From Bryum argenteum (Eukaryota; Streptophyta; Bryopsida; Bryales; Bryaceae): 64,000 nt of DNA. The notes beneath the pieces are model-generated. The model saw only the letters and a list, made by a program, of their open reading frames with translations. It was not told the DNA's origin and did no database searches. The position numbers were made by a program, and so were the translations under genes. Below, piece after piece: positions 60,251 through 64,000 of this stretch (its first letter is position 1; every line of letters begins with the position of its first letter). The stretch covers positions 15,021,258 to 15,085,257 of the forward strand of contig CM073323.1 in the NCBI GenBank assembly GCA_037043015.1. The letters are read 5' to 3'.

Positions 60251-61290
60251 TTTGAGGCAGACCCGAGACTGGTCGGCTAAGCCCTACCCGGGCGCTCAGT
60301 GCTCGGGCTAGGCACGGTGAGTCCGTGCACGAGTTTTAAAAGCAAAGGTTACGAAGCAAAAGGCGGGTTAGAAATTCCGCTATCCTATCCCGCCCACTAA
60401 GCTTTAGGATGCTCCCGGACAAAGGCGGGTCCCTGGCTAAGCTAACCCTACCCGGTTATTACCCGGATAGCCGGTTACCAGGGCGTTATTTATCCTATTT
60501 AACTACTACTAAGCACTATCTGGACCAAATTGGGGCAAAAACGAAAAAATGAGGTTTGACAGCGTCTATGGCTGGTACGCCTTTCCAAAGCTCCTGCAAT
60601 TCTTCCACCAAAGGCGATATGAACACATCTATATTCTTGTCTGTTGGTGATTCCTTACCCGAAATTAAAATACTCATCATGATGAAAAAGCGTTTTGTGA
60701 GCAACCATGGTGGGAGATTGTAGATAACCAAGAGCACAGCCACGTTGAATGTGAGTCACTCCAACCGAAAATGGATTTAAGCCATCAAGTGACAGTGCCA
60801 TGCGCAGGTTGCGCTTTTCCGCCTCAAATGTGGGGTCTATGACACCGATGTGTTTCCAGGCCGGACTTTCGATGACGGTCTCCATTCGGATTTCCCCGTC
60901 CTCTTCTGGGCCCCCCTCTCGCTCTGAATGCCATTTCAGAAGCTTCGCAATTGTAGGAGAGGAGTACATGCGCCTCAGCCTCGGAATGAGAGGGAAGTGT
61001 CGGACAACCTTCATTGGCGTCGACTTCGTGCCTTCTCTATATCTCGCCTTTCCAGCAATGGGACATGATTCGCATCCTCGTGCTCACCCCGAAATAGAAC
61101 ACAGCCTGAAGGGCACGCATGTATAACATTGTATTCTAGTCCAAGTGCCTGCAGCATCCTCTTCGCTGTGTAATGCTTCGCAGGCAAATTATTACCTTTC
61201 GGTAGCAACTCCCCTGATAGATAGCGAAGTAGCTCAGTTACGAATGAGTTGCTCACCCCATGCGTCGTACACAATGTCATGATGACAACC

Positions 61291-61451
61291 ACTGCTGAAA
61301 TTAGGCTCACAGAACTACCTGGATACAATGGGGGAAAATTGCGTTACATGTGACAAAACATTGCGTTACCGATGACATACATTGCGCTAGAGATGACATA
61401 AATTGCCAAAATGCTGAAGTTAGGCTTAGAGGACTACCTGGATACACTGGA
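61291..61451. repeat. 42-bp direct repeat bracketing a transposase intron
   Basis: Copies at 61291-61332 and 61410-61451 are about 83% alike. On the coding (minus) strand the upstream copy supplies the 5' splice site (CCAG/GTAG) and the downstream copy the 3' splice site (TTTCAG/CAG). Between them are three copies of an 'ATTGCGTTAC-x-x-ATGACATA' unit. Confidence 0.8.
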
Positions 61452-62035
61452 GTTGAGGCCTCTGAGTATAGTAACGCCAAAGCCTCGACTGTGCTGTCTA
61501 CAAACTCTGGGACTTCGGTGTCCTCGTGATGCATATGCTCGGAATCTTGCGTCATCTCATGTAACTCTTCCGCGGTCCGGAGAGCGTCCTCAAATTGTTT
61601 GTGGACATCGTGATGGCCACTTGGATCACCGTCTGGACCTTCAGGTACGAGATTCTCAAAATTCTCTTCGAGGCAGCCTTCCTTCTCTACCGTCCATTCC
61701 TCGTCGCTGTAGTACCATGCTCCATCCTCCGGGTACCCCCCTGGAGGATCTCCTCCAATCATGGAGCGGTGTAGAAACGGGTCGCGTCGATATGATTTTA
61801 AATGCCTTGTTATTGCGCGAATAGGGAAACGATGACCTCCATGACAGAACTTGCATGGGCATGACCACTTTGTAATAGGGACATCCCTACTTGCTGCGAA
61901 TTGCAGTTCATGACGGTGAATGATTTCAGCAGTCGATCTCCATTTCCGTTTTCTATTTGAGATCACATTTTCTGCACGCAAGCCCTTGAGAGATGTTAGT
62001 ATTTTGGCGTCCTTCGTTTACTGTTGTTCATACGT

Positions 62036-62310
62036 GTGTGTAAATGACGTTACACATCCTCAAAATTGACAGTAGAAAGCATTTCAAAAACGTTACAAAA
62101 AGACGTCATGTTGTATTTCAAGTGACGCAAAGTAACGTTTCGTAAGACATGACATTGTGTTAGATCGCGTTTATCGTGACGTAAAATGACATCTCAGAAG
62201 ACATTAGAACACATTACTCTGCGTTTCTGATGACAGAAATAAATGTCTTCAGAGACGTGAAATAATGTTGCAGGTTGTTTGACATGACGCAACATAACTT
62301 GAAAGCTTTT
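62036..62310. repeat. TGACGTAAAATGACA-type array, upstream of the transposase
   Basis: About nine copies of TGACGT, TGACGC or ATGACA words at 20-35 bp spacing, of the same general type as the other arrays of the CACTA element. Confidence 0.8.
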
Positions 62311-62315
62311 ACATG

Positions 62316-62709
62316 TTAATTTAAATATGCACAAGCAATGCGTCCACAAAAGTGGTCGCGTTCACCCAACACAATGCATTTGTAAGTGATCTCGGAATCA
62401 ACGCACTCCATGTTCTCCTGGATGATCGGCGAGCGTTCTAAAACTCGGGAGCTAAGAACACTTGATCGTCCTTGCGGTTTGCGTGATAGGCGCAAAGATT
62501 TCCTCCGATCGTCGTAGCATTACTAAAAGAAGTTCCTTCATCTCCATCTTCTTACTATGCGAATGTCTCACCCCGCTACGAGCCGCTTGGGTGTCCTTCC
62601 TAGGGTATGTTTTACGTATTATATGGTCAAGGTACTGCAATGTACTCTTCCCTTCCCATATGGGAGCACTCTCATTTGCCTCCATTGACGAAACAGGCTC
62701 GTTGCTCAC
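62316..62709 (-). CDS. unidentified C-terminal coding fragment in the CACTA element
   Basis: Coding-like sequence on the minus strand reads MEANESAPIWEGKSTLQYLD, then HSHSKKMEMKELLLVMLRRS, and after a one-base frame change SRVLERSPIIQENMECVDSE and RDHFCGRIACAYLN before a stop. Balanced composition and a reasonable C-terminus suggest a real protein of the element, possibly a second accessory gene. I recognise no family. A splice site at the TCTTAG near 62,459 could also explain the frame change. Confidence 0.3.
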
Positions 62710-62840
62710 ACAATGGCCGGAGCCCTACCGCTAATGTGGAGTCCCGTTGCCGTCCATGTTCACAAGTGCTTGGTTTGTGTACCGTCCCCGTTCCCAACAA
62801 TCCCGCCCGCATGTCCACTCCCAAATTAGTGTGTAAGTAA

Positions 62841-63295
62841 TAATAGAAAAGCTAAAGTTTGGCATGTCTCAATTTATAAGGCAGAATGACTGCCATGAGG
62901 TTGCAACCACATGGGACCCTCCTACGAAAGCGACATGTGATAATGGATGCCCTGCCACCAATTTAGTGGTGCATGATGTTATCATGGATAGGACATACAC
63001 ACTACATTCATTCCCCTCAGATTCACGACATCTATGAGTCTCTTGGTACTCCTCACTCTTTCAAACGCAAGTGATGGACCCGGTTTGCACCATGCAAACA
63101 GCCCAAAACAATTATCAAGACTGAAAACAGCTCTTCCTCATCCCTCTAAGAACATAATCACTCGGTAAGATACAAACATTTAGATTGCGTCCATCAAAGG
63201 AGTAGTACAATTTCTCAAACACATATACTGCTGTTGTTAAGAATGAACGTGAACGTGTAGTTGAAACGAACATGATAGCGTCATATTAACATGAT
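62841..63295. other. CACTA interior, nothing recognised
   Basis: No coding or repeat structure that I can support between the fragment ending at 62,709 and the next TGACG array. Confidence 0.4.
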
Positions 63296-63480
63296 ATCAT
63301 GTTAAACATGACGAGAGAGCGCATCACAGATGACAGAAATTGCGTAACACATGACGTTTCATCACGTTTGTCGTGACGCAGGCTTTATGTTCAATTATGT
63401 CTACCATGACGCTACACCAATTCAAACATGACATGACTTTGCGTCTGAAGTGACGCTGTACTTTGTTACTCATGGCATTC
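63296..63480. repeat. TGACG-type array near the window's right edge
   Basis: Eight or so copies of ATGACG, ATGACA or GTGACGC words at about 20-bp spacing, the same type as the subterminal array at 51,234. This shows that the CACTA element still continues here. Confidence 0.8.
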
Positions 63481-63657
63481 AATAACACTATGTAGTATAA
63501 TTTCAAATTAAACTTCTATTCTATTTATTTCCGCGGTTACAGAGTTGACGTACCTGATCACCACCGAGTGATTTAACTGGCCACGGTTATAGGCTCACGT
63601 ACTCAACATCACTTAGGGAATGGAGATTATGCATTCATTTGGAATATCTGTGGAGAT

Positions 63658-63980
63658 ATGGACCCGACTGCTGTCAGTTCCGCTTACGAGGTGATGAGAG
63701 ATGAAATTGTAGAGGCAAACCAGAAAGAGGTAGCGAACCGATTGAAGGAGGCAGGATTTGATCCACAATTCGCGAGCGGATTGTTTCCTTTGCGTGCTGG
63801 TTCTTCAGTCAAATCTTCCGCTGCTCCAAGTGTCGATTTTAGAAGAAGAAGAAGAAGGCGCTCCGATTCCGTGGAGTCGGACTTCAAACCGAGGCGAAGC
63901 TTGCGCGCAAAAAAAAAGGTGGCACGTACTCTAAAGGAGCAGAGCAATCGCAGGCGCGAGCTTGCGACCGCTTTTCAGCT
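63658..63980 (+). CDS. first exon of an unidentified basic protein, runs off the window
   Basis: The frame opens with ATG in MDPTAVSSAYEVMRDEIVEA and continues through NRLKEAGFDPQFASGLFPLR. It then has a strongly basic segment, VDFRRRRRRRSDSVES, and RSLRAKKKVARTLKEQ, likely nuclear localisation signals. It ends at a good donor, CAGCT/GTAAGT, at 63981. The length, clean frame and donor support a real gene whose remaining exons lie outside. It probably belongs to the CACTA element, because TGACG arrays flank it on the left. Family unknown. Confidence 0.45.
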
Positions 63981-64000
63981 GTAAGTCCCTGCCGTGACAA

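Larger units (their letters stand above)
56766..60560. mobile_element. GC-rich gag-like element nested in the CACTA transposase
   Basis: AGCGTCT occurs on both sides (56759-56765 and 60561-60567); allowing one mismatch the match is nine bases. The transposase reading resumes at the same codon across it, so the inserted block is precise. The interior is much richer in G and C than its host and carries a gag-like coding region on the minus strand. The ends share only a weak inverted match (GTC, then scattered T and C), and I found no long direct terminal repeats, so the class is open: possibly a gag-only retroelement derivative, possibly a Mutator-like carrier, given the 7-9 bp duplication. It is a fossil with about two coding breaks. 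It is younger than the CACTA copy. Confidence 0.65.
53606..61971 (-). pseudogene. CACTA tnp2-type transposase, damaged and interrupted
   Basis: Exons read on the minus strand: 61971-61438, 61294-60561 (continuing after the inserted element at 56765-56339), 55846-55499, 55374-54808 and 54472-53606. Domains in order: transposase-associated zinc region WSCPCKFCHGGHRFPIRAIT; tnp2 core (PF02992) with HFPLIPRLRRMYSS, SLDGLNPF, IYNLPPWLLTKRFF, LLWTISDFPAYGLISGQQ and RHTLDVMHCEKNLCETII; DUF4218 with PVQTRWMYPMERYMKTLKDY and PEGCMAEAYSMEE; DUF4216 with HVEEILELDYRHT. Damage seen: frame changes near 61,060 and 60,740, a missing join after HAFRTDL near 56,520, a TGA near 54,385, and the 3.8-kb insertion. 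The two introns after RRLSILFSLPYWK and after DYEK contain TGACG repeat arrays. In active CACTA elements this enzyme cuts the ends and makes 3-bp duplications. Confidence 0.85.
51196..64000. mobile_element. CACTA (EnSpm) transposon, left end present, right end outside
   Basis: CACTAGAGCAAACC at 51196 follows GTT and begins a region dense in TGACGT and GTGACA words, as expected of a CACTA terminus and its subterminal repeats. Inside are a B3-like gene and a tnp2-type transposase, both on the minus strand, and probably further genes near 62.3-62.7 and 63.7 kb. TGACG arrays persist to 63,480, so the right end lies beyond the window. The left end falls in an intron of the ParB-like gene. The transposase is damaged and split by a younger GC-rich insertion. 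Confidence 0.75.

Noticed and set aside
59311-60255. 314-codon plus-strand open frame
   Set aside because: GC-driven shadow of the gag-like region running into the CCGG-rich array.
56766-60560. LTR retrotransposon with paired LTRs
   Set aside because: I compared the two ends by eye and found only short shared words (for example CTATCCTATCCC), no long direct repeats, and no TG...CA ends next to the duplication.

Overview
The window comes from a nuclear genome of the green plant lineage, most likely a bryophyte-grade land plant or a close streptophyte relative. I infer this from short GT-AG introns, plant telo-box motifs (AAACCCTAA) beside housekeeping genes, a plant SC35-type SR gene that begins MSHFGRAGPPDIRDTY, a ZFN-type five-finger CCCH gene, a plastid-type DUF819 membrane protein, and CACTA, PIF/Harbinger and B3-type sequences. 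I cannot name the species. Low-GC deserts (about 26-35 kb) alternate with gene islands of more balanced composition and with a GC-rich insertion at 57-60 kb.

Layout. 1-11 kb: AT-rich intergenic DNA, a decayed F-box/kelch-like gene, unidentified exon fragments and several small transposons. 11.7-25.6 kb: the main host island, with RPS23 (+), the CCCH gene (-) and a DUF819 gene (+); the last two diverge from a 584-bp shared spacer. 25.6-36 kb: AT-rich desert with one small AT-hook gene and more transposons. 36.2-38.7 kb: an SC35-like splicing-factor gene. 41-44.5 kb: a complete-ended but decayed PIF/Harbinger element lying in what looks like a Tc1/mariner relic. 46.4-51.1 kb: a degraded hAT-like relic, then a divergent gene pair (a DUF7869-type protein and a ParB-like protein) with repeated palindromes. 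51.2-64 kb: a CACTA transposon that cuts the ParB-like gene, carries a B3-like gene and a decayed tnp2/DUF4218/DUF4216 transposase, is filled with TGACG-type repeat arrays, and is itself split by a 3.8-kb GC-rich gag-like element.

Most interesting points. (1) A family of at least seven TTAA-flanked elements with CCCTTAAACGCCC-type ends, resembling piggyBac-derived non-autonomous elements, supported by a nested insertion into another copy's terminal repeat and by a nearby paralogous empty site. (2) The 47-51 kb pair: a eukaryotic gene with a ParB-like IDGQHHVEAAK motif sits among four copies of the palindrome TTTAGCTC-n-GAGCTAAA plus a tandem array containing the same half-site, a layout resembling ParB/parS but inside what appears to be a mobile element. 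(3) The CACTA element, whose introns and subterminal region are built of TGACGT/GTGACA arrays and which encodes a B3-like DNA-binding domain.
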